From contig CAMWOF010000015.1 of NCBI GenBank assembly GCA_947175805.1, positions 1 to 15,197 on the forward strand: a stretch of 15,197 nt of DNA, given 5' to 3'. How positions within the stretch are numbered: the stretch's first letter is position 1; each line of letters starts with the position of its first letter. The notes under the pieces were generated by a model. That model was given only the letters and a program-made list of their open reading frames with translations, did not search any database and was not told the DNA's origin. The position numbers and the translations under genes were made by a program. This document shows, one piece after another, positions 6,166 through 13,228 of the stretch. Source of the DNA: an uncultured Clostridiaceae bacterium. GTDB lineage: Bacteria > Bacillota > Clostridia > Lachnospirales > Lachnospiraceae.

Positions 6166-7032
6166 ATGAATATACTAGTTATAGGCGGGACAAGGTTTTT
6201 CGGCATACCCATGGTGGATGCATTACTGGCAAAGGGGCATGATGTTACAATCGCTACCAGAGGAAATGCAAAGGATGATTTTGGAGATAGGGTATCCAGA
6301 ATTATTTTGGACAGAGGAATTTCCGAAAGTGTGAAATCGGCACTGACGGGGAAGCATTTTGATGTGTGTATTGATAAAATCGCCTATTGCTCCAATGACA
6401 TTAAATGTATGCTGGATGTCTTGGAGTGTGATAAATATATTTACATGTCCAGTACTGCAGTGTATGAACCTCTTAAAATCAATACATGCGAAGAAGATTT
6501 TGATGCGGAGAAGAAGACCCTGGTCTGGTGTAACAGAGCGGATGCGGCTTATGATGAGGTGAAGAGACAGGCAGAGTGTGCCCTCTATCAGGTCTATAAA
6601 AATGTGAATGCGGTTGCGGTCAGATATCCGTTTGTAATAGGCACAGATGATTACACGAACCGGTTACGCTTTTATGTAGAACATGTTATAAAGGAAATGC
6701 CAATGTATATTGACAATGCGGATAGTCAGATGGGTTTTATCCGCTCTGATGAGGCTGGCAGGTTTCTCGCATTTTTGGCGGAAAAGGATTTTTCCGGAGC
6801 AATCAATGGCTGTTCTGACAATACAATTTCTGTTAGGGAAATATTAGAGTATGTAGAAAAGAGGACAGGTAAAAAGGCTGTTTTGGACAGGAATGGCGAA
6901 CCAGCGCCATATAACGGAACACCGGAATACAGCATTAACACGGATAAGGCGAAGGCGCTGGGGTTTGCGTTTACAGATTTAAGAGATTGGATTTGGGAAT
7001 TGCTGGATTATTATATTGTTGATGTGGGATAA
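6166..7032 (+). CDS. NAD-dependent epimerase/reductase, extended SDR type
   Basis: This 288-residue protein has the N-terminal dinucleotide-binding strand and loop MNILVIGGTRFFG (GGTRFFG, 7-13). YMSSTAVY (93-100) supplies the catalytic Ser/Thr region and YDEVK (129-133) is the YxxxK active site. VRYPFVIGTDDYTNRLRFY follows, a PxxVxGPxD-like substrate-side segment. Proteins with GGTRFxG are annotated as NAD-dependent epimerases/dehydratases or nucleoside-diphosphate-sugar epimerases, mostly without proven substrates. The length is normal and all key residues are present. GGGAGGAG (6152-6159) precedes the ATG. It appears to be a single-gene unit closed by a strong terminator immediately downstream. 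Confidence 0.87.
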   Translation: MNILVIGGTRFFGIPMVDALLAKGHDVTIATRGNAKDDFGDRVSRIILDRGISESVKSALTGKHFDVCIDKIAYCSNDIKCMLDVLECDKYIYMSSTAVYEPLKINTCEEDFDAEKKTLVWCNRADAAYDEVKRQAECALYQVYKNVNAVAVRYPFVIGTDDYTNRLRFYVEHVIKEMPMYIDNADSQMGFIRSDEAGRFLAFLAEKDFSGAINGCSDNTISVREILEYVEKRTGKKAVLDRNGEPAPYNGTPEYSINTDKAKALGFAFTDLRDWIWELLDYYIVDVG

Positions 7033-7052
7033 AAATAATGAGTTTTATGCGT

Positions 7053-7101
7053 AAAGCACATGATACGGACAAAGGGATTGACCGTATTATGTGCTTTTTT
7101 T
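7053..7101 (+). terminator. Strong Rho-independent terminator
   Basis: A 16-bp stem (7053-7068 with 7082-7097, one G-U pair) beginning AAAGCACATGAT is followed by a run of T to 7101. It insulates the epimerase gene from the TetR promoter. Confidence 0.9.
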
Positions 7102-7123
7102 AATGAAATAGGAAACTTCTAGC

Positions 7124-7152
7124 TTGACACATCATAGGAAATCTGATATGTT
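7124..7152 (+). promoter_or_regulatory. Sigma-A promoter of the TetR/MutS-like operon
   Basis: A perfect TTGACA (7124-7129), a 17-base spacer and TATGTT (7147-7152) form the strongest -35 element in the window. The -10 touches the operator palindrome that starts at 7152. Confidence 0.8.
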
Positions 7153-7178
7153 TTATACATACCGTTGGTATGTATAAA
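7152..7178 (+). promoter_or_regulatory. Perfect palindromic operator for the TetR regulator
   Basis: Two 12-base arms, TTTATACATACC (7152-7163) and GGTATGTATAAA (7167-7178), are exact reverse complements around a 3-base centre. The site covers the end of the -10 and the transcription start and ends just before the ribosome binding site GAGGAGG (7181-7187). This placement predicts autorepression of the downstream TetR gene and its partner. The gap between the epimerase terminator and the TetR gene contains nothing else. Confidence 0.8.
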
Positions 7179-7191
7179 GAGAGGAGGACAT

Positions 7192-7824
7192 ATGTCTAGA
7201 AATAAATATCCTGAAGAAACAGAAAGAAAAATATTAGATGCAGCCCTTCATTTATTTATGACCAAAGGATATGATAATACATCCATACAGGACATTATTG
7301 ATTCCTTAGGTGGTCTGACAAAGGGGGCTGTATATCACCATTTTAGCTCGAAGGAAGAGATATTAGATGCTGTAATGCGGGAAATGGATAAAGAGGCTTA
7401 TCGTTTTTTGCAATCAGTCAAAGAAAACCCTTCTTTGACAGGATATGATAAGCTAAAATTCATATTTGAGCATATGACCGGTGGAGAAGAAGGAAGTTTT
7501 CCAATGCCGACAGCTCCTGATATGAGAAAAAATCCCCAGATGCTTTCCAGACAGCTTGCGTCGGTCTATGAAACGCTGGCACCTGATTTTATTCAGCCAA
7601 TGCTGGAGGAAGGTATAGCGGATGGTTCTATCTGCACAGATTATCCGAGAGAGCTTGCGGAAATCATCGCATTGTTAAATATGTTCTGGCTGAATCCCCT
7701 GATTTGCAGAGAAGGTGACAGCAGAGAGAGAATGATAAAGAGACTGGAATTTTTTGAGGATATGATGCAAAAACAGGGTGTTGGAAGGAAAGATGGAGGA
7801 GGAGACCATGAAACAAACAAATAA
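7192..7824 (+). CDS. TetR/AcrR family transcriptional regulator
   Basis: This 210-residue regulator has a TetR helix-turn-helix at about residues 30-52: it begins TSIQDIIDSLGGLTKGAVYHH and ends FSSKEEILDAVM, a nearly canonical recognition region. The C-terminal ligand-binding half is helical and diverse. The start at 7192 (MSRNKYPEET) follows GAGGAGG at 7181. An upstream in-frame start at 7165 falls inside the operator and is rejected. It is probably a repressor binding the palindrome at 7152-7178 and released by a small molecule. It overlaps the MutS-like gene by 17 bases, so the two are one operon, and the MutS-like ATPase is its likely main target. The ligand cannot be predicted. Confidence 0.9.
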   Translation: MSRNKYPEETERKILDAALHLFMTKGYDNTSIQDIIDSLGGLTKGAVYHHFSSKEEILDAVMREMDKEAYRFLQSVKENPSLTGYDKLKFIFEHMTGGEEGSFPMPTAPDMRKNPQMLSRQLASVYETLAPDFIQPMLEEGIADGSICTDYPRELAEIIALLNMFWLNPLICREGDSRERMIKRLEFFEDMMQKQGVGRKDGGGDHETNK

Positions 7825-9457
7825 TCAGATACAATTTGATAACTTCTCCTTATTATGGCGGGATGTTAATACTATGCAGACACATGCCGTTTTGTTGGAG
7901 AAAAATGTTATCAAGGATTTAGGGCTGCAGGACATTTGCCGCATATTTACTGAGACAGAGGCCGAATATAATTTTCTGTTGGAGCAGATGTCTAATTTGT
8001 GCTGTGATGTAGAAGATATTCGTTACAGACAGGAAATATTTTCTGATTTTTACAGTAATGAAAAATTGTGTGGCGAGTTTTCGGAGGCACTTTTGTCCTT
8101 GCAGACATTGGATGATTTGCAGAAATTCCGCATAAACCAGCCGGATCAAAAGGAGCAGCAACTCTGGAAAATGATAAATTATTTAAAGGAATTGCAGGTG
8201 TATGTGGAGGCAGTTGCCAGATTGCGCGACACACTTTCCGGCAGTGATATATCTTCTACAGGGCTGCGGCGGATGAAGGTTCTGCTGGATACCATTTATA
8301 ACGAGAGTGGTTTTGCAAAACTGCAGGAAGATATTGTTGCTCTGACAGATGACATTTCCAAGATAAAGAGTCTCACGCTAGGGGTGAATCTGGATGAAAA
8401 TCTCAATGCTACAGAGGTTATTCTGACTTCTGTGAATGACAATAAGGTAAGTGAAAGCACAAGTATCATGAGCGGATTTAAGGAATTTATTTATAAAAGC
8501 GCTGCGTTGAACAATGGTGATTTTCAGCTTGTGCATAAAATGAAACAGGCACCATTAACAGAGCGGAGCAGTCTGATGCTTGACTTGACAAAAAATATAG
8601 AGCAGGCAATGGGAAGTATTTTGACAAAGCTGAAAAAAAGCCTTGCCAAATATGTGAATCTGCAGGGCTATGGCTTTATAAAAATTATCCCGGAAATTAA
8701 GATGTATTTACAGATTGTCAGAATGTTTAAGCAGCTTGAGGAAAATGATTTCGCAATCAGCAGACCATTGCTGGTACCTGATGATACGGGGGTACTGCGT
8801 ATCAGTGATTTATATAACATACGTCTTGCTTTTTCTATGATAAAAGAGGGGATAAATGACATGGTTTCCAATGACCTGACATTTGATGATACCCATAATT
8901 TATATATTCTTACCGGTCCGAACCGTGGTGGCAAAACGATACTTACACAGGCGGTAGGACAGGCAGTGGTATTTATGCAATTAGGTGCATTTGTTCCCTG
9001 TTCCCAGATGGAGGCAAGTATTGTTTCGGGTATTTTCACACATTTTCCGGCAGATGAAAATGATACGATTTCTTTTGGAAGACTGGGAGAGGAGGCAATG
9101 CGGATCAATCATATTGTGAAATCTATGAAAAGAAACAGCCTGCTTTTGCTTAATGAGACCTATGCGACCACCAGTTTTTCAGACGGGTTATATATGGCAA
9201 AGGATTTAATGCGTTACTTAAAGCTCTCGCATGTGAATTGTATTTATAATACACATATGCATGAATTGGCTGCGGATATTGAGAATTTAAATGCATTGGA
9301 GGGTGAGGGCGTCTTTGCCAGTCTTGTTATGGGAATTGAAGAGGGGAAAAGACTCTATAAGGCAAAAATATGTAAGCCGGATAACAATAGCTACGCAAAG
9401 GATATTGCATTTAGATATGGTGTGACCTTTGAACAGCTTGTGATGAATTGCGGTTAA
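7808..9457 (+). CDS. MutS-related ATPase (MutS C-terminal-domain family)
   Basis: This 549-residue protein has a helical lever/clamp-like region (about 30-330) and a MutS-type ABC ATPase at the C-terminus. Walker A is GPNRGGKT (370-377), where MutS has GPNMGGKS/T. The Walker B region is LLLLNE (445-450), with Asn in place of the usual Asp but the catalytic Glu kept. SFSDG (456-460) replaces the STFDG signature, and NTHMHEL (481-487) is the switch histidine. No N-terminal mismatch-recognition domain is present (no Phe-X-Glu motif seen), so it is not MutS of mismatch repair. Such shortened relatives are widespread in Firmicutes and of unknown function. The start at 7808 has GGAGGAGG upstream and overlaps the TetR gene, which probably controls it. 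Confidence 0.85.
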   Translation: MKQTNNQIQFDNFSLLWRDVNTMQTHAVLLEKNVIKDLGLQDICRIFTETEAEYNFLLEQMSNLCCDVEDIRYRQEIFSDFYSNEKLCGEFSEALLSLQTLDDLQKFRINQPDQKEQQLWKMINYLKELQVYVEAVARLRDTLSGSDISSTGLRRMKVLLDTIYNESGFAKLQEDIVALTDDISKIKSLTLGVNLDENLNATEVILTSVNDNKVSESTSIMSGFKEFIYKSAALNNGDFQLVHKMKQAPLTERSSLMLDLTKNIEQAMGSILTKLKKSLAKYVNLQGYGFIKIIPEIKMYLQIVRMFKQLEENDFAISRPLLVPDDTGVLRISDLYNIRLAFSMIKEGINDMVSNDLTFDDTHNLYILTGPNRGGKTILTQAVGQAVVFMQLGAFVPCSQMEASIVSGIFTHFPADENDTISFGRLGEEAMRINHIVKSMKRNSLLLLNETYATTSFSDGLYMAKDLMRYLKLSHVNCIYNTHMHELAADIENLNALEGEGVFASLVMGIEEGKRLYKAKICKPDNNSYAKDIAFRYGVTFEQLVMNCG

Positions 9458-9483
9458 ATTCTCTAGCAATCTCCCCCCTAATA

Positions 9484-9492
9484 TGCTAAAAT
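9484..9492 (+). promoter_or_regulatory. Extended -10 promoter ahead of the structured leader
   Basis: TGCTAAAAT is an extended -10 element, with a weak -35-like TAGCAA 17 bases upstream (9464-9469). It would start a transcript near 9499, just ahead of the structured RNA segment and the YjdF remnant. Confidence 0.4.
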
Positions 9493-9510
9493 ACCCCTAC
9501 AAAGATAAAA

Positions 9511-9658
9511 CATTGCATGCCCTGTGGGTACAACGCAGGAAATATCCTGCAGAGCTGGTGGGGTGCACAACGTCCGGCGGACGTTGGTTTTGCACCGACC
9601 GAAACGGAGTGAAGAAAGTCCGGCTGTGTCAGTTGACGAAAAAGCAATGAAATGCAAT
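9511..9658 (+). ncRNA. Structured leader RNA, riboswitch-like; candidate yjdF-motif RNA
   Basis: The segment between the promoter and the YjdF remnant is rich in stems. One is a 6-bp hairpin GCAGGA/TCCTGC (9535-9550). A longer arm has GGTGCA (9562-9567) pairing TGCACC (9591-9596), stacked on CAACGTCC/GGACGTTG (9568-9586) with a 4-base bulge. CCG-AAA-CGG lies at 9599-9607. ATTGCAT (9512-9518) can close the whole domain with ATGCAAT (9652-9658), or CATTGC with GCAATG (9644-9649), which would bury the ATG at 9647. yjdF genes of Firmicutes are known to be preceded by the yjdF-motif riboswitch, which senses azaaromatic compounds. I cannot confirm the consensus from memory, so a mobile hairpin repeat is the alternative. 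Confidence 0.45.
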
Positions 9659-9859
9659 CCTAAACGGGTACAGCGAGAAGTGCATAGGTCGGTACAAAAT
9701 ATCGGAATTGGCACAAAATCGCAGCAGGCTTTGAAATTGCGGCAGGAGCAGGCAAAAATGAAACGTAGGCTTGTGACCCGGGAACAGCGGGAAGCAGAAA
9801 AAAGGCAACAGTATGAGCTGAAACAGCAGAAAAAGAAAGAGAAGCGCAGAGGGAGATAA
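9524..9859 (+). CDS. YjdF family protein (DUF2992), C-terminal half only; truncated
   Basis: The open frame runs from a GTG at 9524, but only about its last 75 residues look like protein. They read NPKRVQREV, then GIGTKSQQALKLRQEQAK, then a highly basic tail ending KKKEKRRGR, the pattern I recall for the C-terminal half of YjdF proteins. The N-terminal half, normally about 70 residues, is missing. In its place the frame crosses a structured RNA-like segment with poor protein character (VRRTLVLHRPKRSEE). Similarity might reach back to VSVDEKAMKC. A start at the ATG at 9647 would give 70 residues, but neither start has a good ribosome binding site. This is most simply a deletion product that kept its leader and lost the front half. 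It may be a pseudogene or still make a small basic protein. A terminator follows directly. Confidence 0.5.
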   Translation: MGTTQEISCRAGGVHNVRRTLVLHRPKRSEESPAVSVDEKAMKCNPKRVQREVHRSVQNIGIGTKSQQALKLRQEQAKMKRRLVTREQREAEKRQQYELKQQKKKEKRRGR

Positions 9860-9882
9860 CTCTCTCTGCTGCTCCTTTTTTA
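9846..9882 (+). terminator. Rho-independent terminator after the YjdF remnant
   Basis: GCAGAGGGAG (9846-9855) pairs with CTCTCTCTGC (9860-9869), with one G-U pair. The YjdF stop codon lies in the loop, and TTTTTTA follows from 9876. The terminator's survival fits this being the original yjdF 3' end. Confidence 0.75.
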
Positions 9883-9903
9883 TTTGAATTGGTGGAAAGT
9901 ATT

Positions 9904-10329
9904 ATGGAAGAGTTATTAGTATATGCAATTTTGCTTTATACAGGAATAGAGTCCGAGAACGCATATCATAAAAGACTGAACGAATTATTTCTTGATGATC
10001 CCACAAATGAGATGCTTTTAAATTTGGAATGGGAAAATGATGTGAGGGGAGCTATTGCTTATATCGAAGCAAATGTTGATTATAGTACACTTGATTATGA
10101 CCTATTTGGGAAAATTCTCATGAAGAGGCTTAGGGAGTACTATGACAGATGTTCAGATATCAGGAGATTTGCAGCCCAAATGTATGCTCTGTGGAAAAAA
10201 CTTCCCAATAGTATTCAGGATGAACATCCATTTTTTATTCTGTGCTATGCAGACGATCCGTTATCGTGGGGTGATGAAGAACAAACAAGAAATCTTTATC
10301 ATAGTATGTTGGAATACTATAAGGATTAG
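9904..10329 (+). CDS. Unrecognised acidic helical protein
   Basis: I do not recognise this 141-residue protein. It is acidic, cytosolic by appearance (no signal peptide or clear membrane segment) and rich in aromatic residues. It contains LYTGIESENAYHKRLNELF near the start, a central AIAYIEANVDYSTLDYDLFG, and a C-terminal HPFFILCYADDPLSWGD. The size, acidity and Tyr/Trp content resemble immunity-type proteins, but no toxin gene is adjacent and this is only a resemblance. The start is placed at the ATG at 9904, with a weak GGTGGAAAG upstream. In-frame TTG (9889) and GTG (9892) codons are alternatives. It follows the YjdF terminator directly and may share a transcript with the methyltransferase 56 bases downstream. 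Confidence 0.6.
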   Translation: MEELLVYAILLYTGIESENAYHKRLNELFLDDPTNEMLLNLEWENDVRGAIAYIEANVDYSTLDYDLFGKILMKRLREYYDRCSDIRRFAAQMYALWKKLPNSIQDEHPFFILCYADDPLSWGDEEQTRNLYHSMLEYYKD

Positions 10330-10385
10330 ATTTGGAAAAAAGGTTTGTTAGTTGGAAATTTATGAAAATGAGGAGCTATGAGATC

Positions 10386-11144
10386 ATGAATATAAAATGG
10401 GATGCAGAAAAATACACATCGGACTATTCATTTATACCCCAATACGGAAATGATGTTATTGAATTGATTGATACCGGTGATGTTAGCAGTGTATTGGATT
10501 TGGGATGCGGGAATGGTTCTTTAACAAAGGCTCTGCATGATAAAGGTTTTTCGGTAAAGGGCATAGATGCATCCGGTGAGTTGCTGGATATTGCGAGAAA
10601 AAATCATCCTGACATTGAATTTATTCAGGCAGATGCAACGGATTTTGTATTGCCGGAGCCGGTGGATGCTGTATTTTCAAATGCAGTATTTCATTGGATT
10701 GATAAAGAAAAACAAAGCAGCATGTTGGAATGTGTGTATCGTGCTTTAAAAATAAATGGACAGTTTGTATTTGAATTTGGCGGATATGGCAATAACAGAC
10801 TCATTCATTTGCAACTGGAAAAGGTGTTTTCCGAGTATGGATATCAATATAAAATGCCATTTTATTTTCCGACAATCGGAGAATATTCTGTGCTTCTTGA
10901 GCAGGCAGGGTTTGAAGTAAAATATGCAATCCTTTTTGACCGACCGACAAAGCTTGTTGGCGAGAACGGTCTAAAGGATTGGATTCATATGTTTGTGAAA
11001 ACGCCATTTTCCGATGTTGATGATAGTGTCCGAGAAGCTATGATAGATAAGGCTGTTGAAAAGTTACAAGACGATTTATATAAAGATGGAACATGGTATT
11101 CTGATTATGTCAGAATCAGGATGAAGGCAGTCAAGCGGTGTTAA
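10386..11144 (+). CDS. Class I SAM-dependent methyltransferase (trans-aconitate methyltransferase-like)
   Basis: This 252-residue methyltransferase has motif I VLDLGCGNGSLT (36-47), motif II GIDAS (59-63), an adenine-side ADATD (82-86) and motif IV SNAVFHWI (98-105). SNAxxHW is typical of the trans-aconitate 2-methyltransferase/BioC-like group, which methylates small carboxylates. The exact substrate here is unknown. The C-terminal part (PFYFPTIGEYSVLLEQAGFEV onward) caps the active site in that family. The start at 10386 (MNIKWDAEKYTS) is chosen because the family begins with such a WDAxxY segment and GAGGAG lies at 10370-10375. An in-frame TTG at 10332 would add an unlikely basic extension. 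The length is normal. Confidence 0.85.
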   Translation: MNIKWDAEKYTSDYSFIPQYGNDVIELIDTGDVSSVLDLGCGNGSLTKALHDKGFSVKGIDASGELLDIARKNHPDIEFIQADATDFVLPEPVDAVFSNAVFHWIDKEKQSSMLECVYRALKINGQFVFEFGGYGNNRLIHLQLEKVFSEYGYQYKMPFYFPTIGEYSVLLEQAGFEVKYAILFDRPTKLVGENGLKDWIHMFVKTPFSDVDDSVREAMIDKAVEKLQDDLYKDGTWYSDYVRIRMKAVKRC

Positions 11145-11263
11145 AATTGTCTTTAGAGAGTGTTTTTGGAGAGTATTTTTCGAGTGAGTCTTTGGGCATA
11201 AGGCATTTGATTGTGTTTTTCTTGCTGGTTAATTTTATTAAACAATATTTAATTTTTGCTCAA

Positions 11264-11300
11264 TTGTAGAAGATGCTATTCTCTGATATGCTTATATCAG
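11264..11300 (+). promoter_or_regulatory. Candidate promoter with overlapping dyad, XRE regulator gene
   Basis: TTGTAG (11264-11269) and TATGCT (11287-11292) are 17 bases apart. A perfect inverted repeat, CTGATAT (11283-11289) and ATATCAG (11294-11300), lies over the -10. This suggests autoregulation by the XRE protein encoded from 11344. The rest of the 11145-11343 gap is T-rich with no gene and no clear terminator. Confidence 0.4.
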
Positions 11301-11343
11301 CAAAGGCCGATGCATAATGAATCATCAAAAGGAGATGTTGTTT

Positions 11344-12378
11344 ATGAACATAGGTGCAGTAATCAGAGAAAACAGGAAAAATAAGAATATGACACAGGAG
11401 GAGATGGCAAGCCGTCTGGGTGTGACAGCACCCGCAGTCAATAAGTGGGAGAACGGAAATTCCATGCCGGATATTATGTTGTTGGCGCCGATTGCCCGGC
11501 TTCTTGATATAACACTTGATACCTTGCTGTCATTTAGGGAAGAGCTGACAGCAGAAGAAGTGAGTTCCTTTATCGAAGAAGCAGACGGCAGACTCAAAAA
11601 GGAGTCTTATGAGGATGTATTTAACTGGGCAAAGAAAATATTGCAGTTATACCCTAACTGTGAATCATTGATTTTGCAAATGGCAACGATATTAGATGCA
11701 CAGCGCATTATAAAGGATATTCCTGATTGCGAGAAATACGATGATTACATTTATGACTGCTATAACCGTATTCTGTATAGTAAGGATGAAAATATGAGAA
11801 AAAGAGCCGCAGATGTATTGTTTGGGTTTTATGTAAGAAAAAAACAATATGAAAAAGCGGAAGAGGTATTAGAGTATATTTCAGAGCAGAATCCGGAGAG
11901 AAAAAGAAAACAGGCTCAGATTTATAGCGAAACGGGACGGATACAGGAAGCATATCAGACCTATGAGGAATTGCTGTTTTCTGGTTACCAGATAATGAGT
12001 GCAGTATTTCATGGCATGTATATGCTGGCATTACAGGACAAGAATATGGAAAAGGCACATGCGTTTGCAGATAAGCAGACAGAACTGGCCGCCCTTTTTG
12101 AAATGGGCAGGTATCATGAGAGAGCCTGTAAGCTGGAACTGGCAACCTTGGAACAGGATGTGAATGCCACAATAGATATCATGGAGAAAATGTTAGCAGG
12201 TCTTTCCGACATAAACCATTTTTCAAAGGCTGCACTGTATGAACATATGACATTTCAGGAACCAAGAGAAGAATTCATGCATGAACTGAGAGATAATCTG
12301 CTGGCATGTTTTTCGGACGAAGAAACATACGGTTTTCTCAAAGAAGATAAGCGGTATCAGGAGTTGCTGAAGAGCTAA
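11344..12378 (+). CDS. XRE-family regulator with TPR-like C-terminal domain
   Basis: This 344-residue regulator has an N-terminal Cro/C1 helix-turn-helix: IGAVIRENRKNKNMTQEEMA, then SRLGVTAPAVNKWENGNSMP, within residues 3-64. The remainder is helical, with repeats resembling tetratricopeptide pairs: YEDVFNWAKKILQLYPNC, KKQYEKAEEVLEYISEQNP, GRIQEAYQTYEELLFSG and KNMEKAHAFADKQTELAA. HTH-TPR regulators of this length are common in Clostridia and often sense peptides or control adjacent genes. The start at 11344 (MNIGAVIREN) is preferred to the ATG at 11317 because AAAAGGAG lies 9 bases ahead of it. Its only obvious candidate target is its own promoter dyad. It is transcribed alone, with the next gene about 300 bases away. 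Confidence 0.88.
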   Translation: MNIGAVIRENRKNKNMTQEEMASRLGVTAPAVNKWENGNSMPDIMLLAPIARLLDITLDTLLSFREELTAEEVSSFIEEADGRLKKESYEDVFNWAKKILQLYPNCESLILQMATILDAQRIIKDIPDCEKYDDYIYDCYNRILYSKDENMRKRAADVLFGFYVRKKQYEKAEEVLEYISEQNPERKRKQAQIYSETGRIQEAYQTYEELLFSGYQIMSAVFHGMYMLALQDKNMEKAHAFADKQTELAALFEMGRYHERACKLELATLEQDVNATIDIMEKMLAGLSDINHFSKAALYEHMTFQEPREEFMHELRDNLLACFSDEETYGFLKEDKRYQELLKS

Positions 12379-12418
12379 ACATTACTTTGATGCAATCGTC
12401 GCAGGCGGTTTGTCAAAT

Positions 12419-12503
12419 GTACAAATGATATAAAGTTGGCTGTTCTGGACGGTGCAAGGTCTTCAAAACGTAATTGTTTTATGACTTTGCATCGCCTTTG
12501 TAC
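12419..12503. repeat. 85-bp hairpin element with matching ends
   Basis: The element is bounded by GTACAAA (12419-12425) and its exact complement TTTGTAC (12497-12503). Inside, GGTGCAAGGTCTTCAAAAC (12451-12469) pairs with GTTTTATGACTTTGCATC (12476-12493) through G-U pairs, one mismatch and one bulge, around a 6-base loop. It could be a small non-autonomous repeat or a structured RNA after the XRE gene. No coding sequence is visible in 12379-12578. Confidence 0.4.
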
Positions 12504-12520
12504 AATATTTGATTCTGAAG

Positions 12521-12544
12521 ACAGGGTGGCATACCTGTTTTTTT
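12521..12544 (+). terminator. Probable Rho-independent terminator
   Basis: ACAGG (12521-12525) pairs with CCTGT (12534-12538) and is followed directly by seven T residues. The stem is short but can extend into the A-rich bases before it. It probably ends the XRE transcript. Confidence 0.5.
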
Positions 12545-12578
12545 ATTGCAAACCTTATTCTTTGCATTTAGAAAAATC

Positions 12579-12607
12579 TTGCATTATATATCAAACTGAT
12601 ATATAAT
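12579..12607 (+). promoter_or_regulatory. Promoter of the padR/membrane-protein operon
   Basis: TTGCAT (12579-12584), a 17-base spacer and a perfect TATAAT (12602-12607) form a strong promoter. Its spacer and -10 are covered by the first operator palindrome. Confidence 0.8.
12583..12607 (+). promoter_or_regulatory. PadR operator 1
   Basis: Perfect 11-base arms ATTATATATCA and TGATATATAAT surround a 3-base centre. It spans the -35 to -10 region, so a bound regulator would block RNA polymerase. Confidence 0.75.
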
Positions 12608-12609
12608 AA

Positions 12610-12628
12610 ATGTATCAATCTGATACAT
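12610..12628 (+). promoter_or_regulatory. PadR operator 2
   Basis: Perfect 8-base arms ATGTATCA and TGATACAT surround a 3-base centre at the transcription start. The ATGT/ACAT ends match the PadR half-sites known from Bacillus, and the ATCA-N3-TGAT core is shared with operator 1. The two centres are 24 bp apart, suggesting two dimers side by side. Confidence 0.75.
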
Positions 12629-12675
12629 AGAGGATTGGATTATGTAAGGGCAGAGATTAGGGAAGGAAAACGACA

Positions 12676-13224
12676 ATGGCAAATGAGAAAAAGATTGATT
12701 GTGTGATTTTAGGTTTATTGAGTCATGAAGAGTTGACGGGATATGAAATAAAGAAAAGAATGGATAAAACACTAAAATATTTTTGGGGTGCAAGCTACGG
12801 AAGCATTTACCCGGCATTAAGCGACTTGGTTAATTGCGGATTGGCTACTAAAAGAGAAGGTACGGAAAATAAAAGAAATAAACTGATTTATACCATAACA
12901 GATGCGGGACGGAGCTATCTCAAGGAATGGCTGGCATTACCTGTCCAAAAAGATGAACTCCGTTATGAAACACTGCTCAAATTATTTTTTGGAAATGAGC
13001 AAAACACAGAACAGGCATTATCACATATAAAAGCATTTGAGGAAAAAATCAAAAAAGAGCTCCCATATCTTTTGGAAGCAGAAAAAGCCCTAAAAGATTA
13101 TTTGGATGAGGATACTGCCCACAAATACTATTTGATTACAGTGGAGTTTGGAGTTAAAACCTATCGCACTTATTTAGAATGGTGTGAAGAAGCAAAGAAA
13201 ATTTTAACGGATAGTGAGGAATAA
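12676..13224 (+). CDS. PadR family transcriptional regulator
   Basis: This 182-residue regulator has an N-terminal winged helix (about 8-85). It reads ILGLLSHEELTGYEIKKRM, then ASYGSIYPALSDLVNCGLAT, then a wing with KLIYTITDAGRSYLKEWL. The C-terminal half is a long helical dimerisation region, as in PadR-s2/Vir family proteins of 175-185 residues. PadR proteins usually repress their own operon and release it on binding a phenolic or antibiotic-like ligand. The two perfect palindromes at 12583-12628 are its evident targets. AGGGAAGGA precedes the ATG. The next gene starts 4 bases after its stop, so that membrane protein is the regulated partner. Confidence 0.92.
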   Translation: MANEKKIDCVILGLLSHEELTGYEIKKRMDKTLKYFWGASYGSIYPALSDLVNCGLATKREGTENKRNKLIYTITDAGRSYLKEWLALPVQKDELRYETLLKLFFGNEQNTEQALSHIKAFEEKIKKELPYLLEAEKALKDYLDEDTAHKYYLITVEFGVKTYRTYLEWCEEAKKILTDSEE

Positions 13225-13228
13225 AGAA

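Noticed and set aside
7165..7191. Upstream start for the TetR gene
   Set aside because: It lies within the operator palindrome, lacks a ribosome binding site and adds nine atypical residues. The ATG at 7192 has GAGGAGG.
7808..9457. Mismatch repair MutS
   Set aside because: It is too short, lacks the N-terminal mismatch-recognition domain and has altered Walker B and signature motifs.
9599..9650. RNase P RNA-like piece (GAAAGTCCGG-like bases)
   Set aside because: Only a short resemblance, with none of the other conserved RNase P elements nearby.
11708..12172. 154-codon minus-strand open frame
   Set aside because: It lies entirely within the XRE-TPR gene and has the His/Pro/Ser-rich composition of an antisense shadow.
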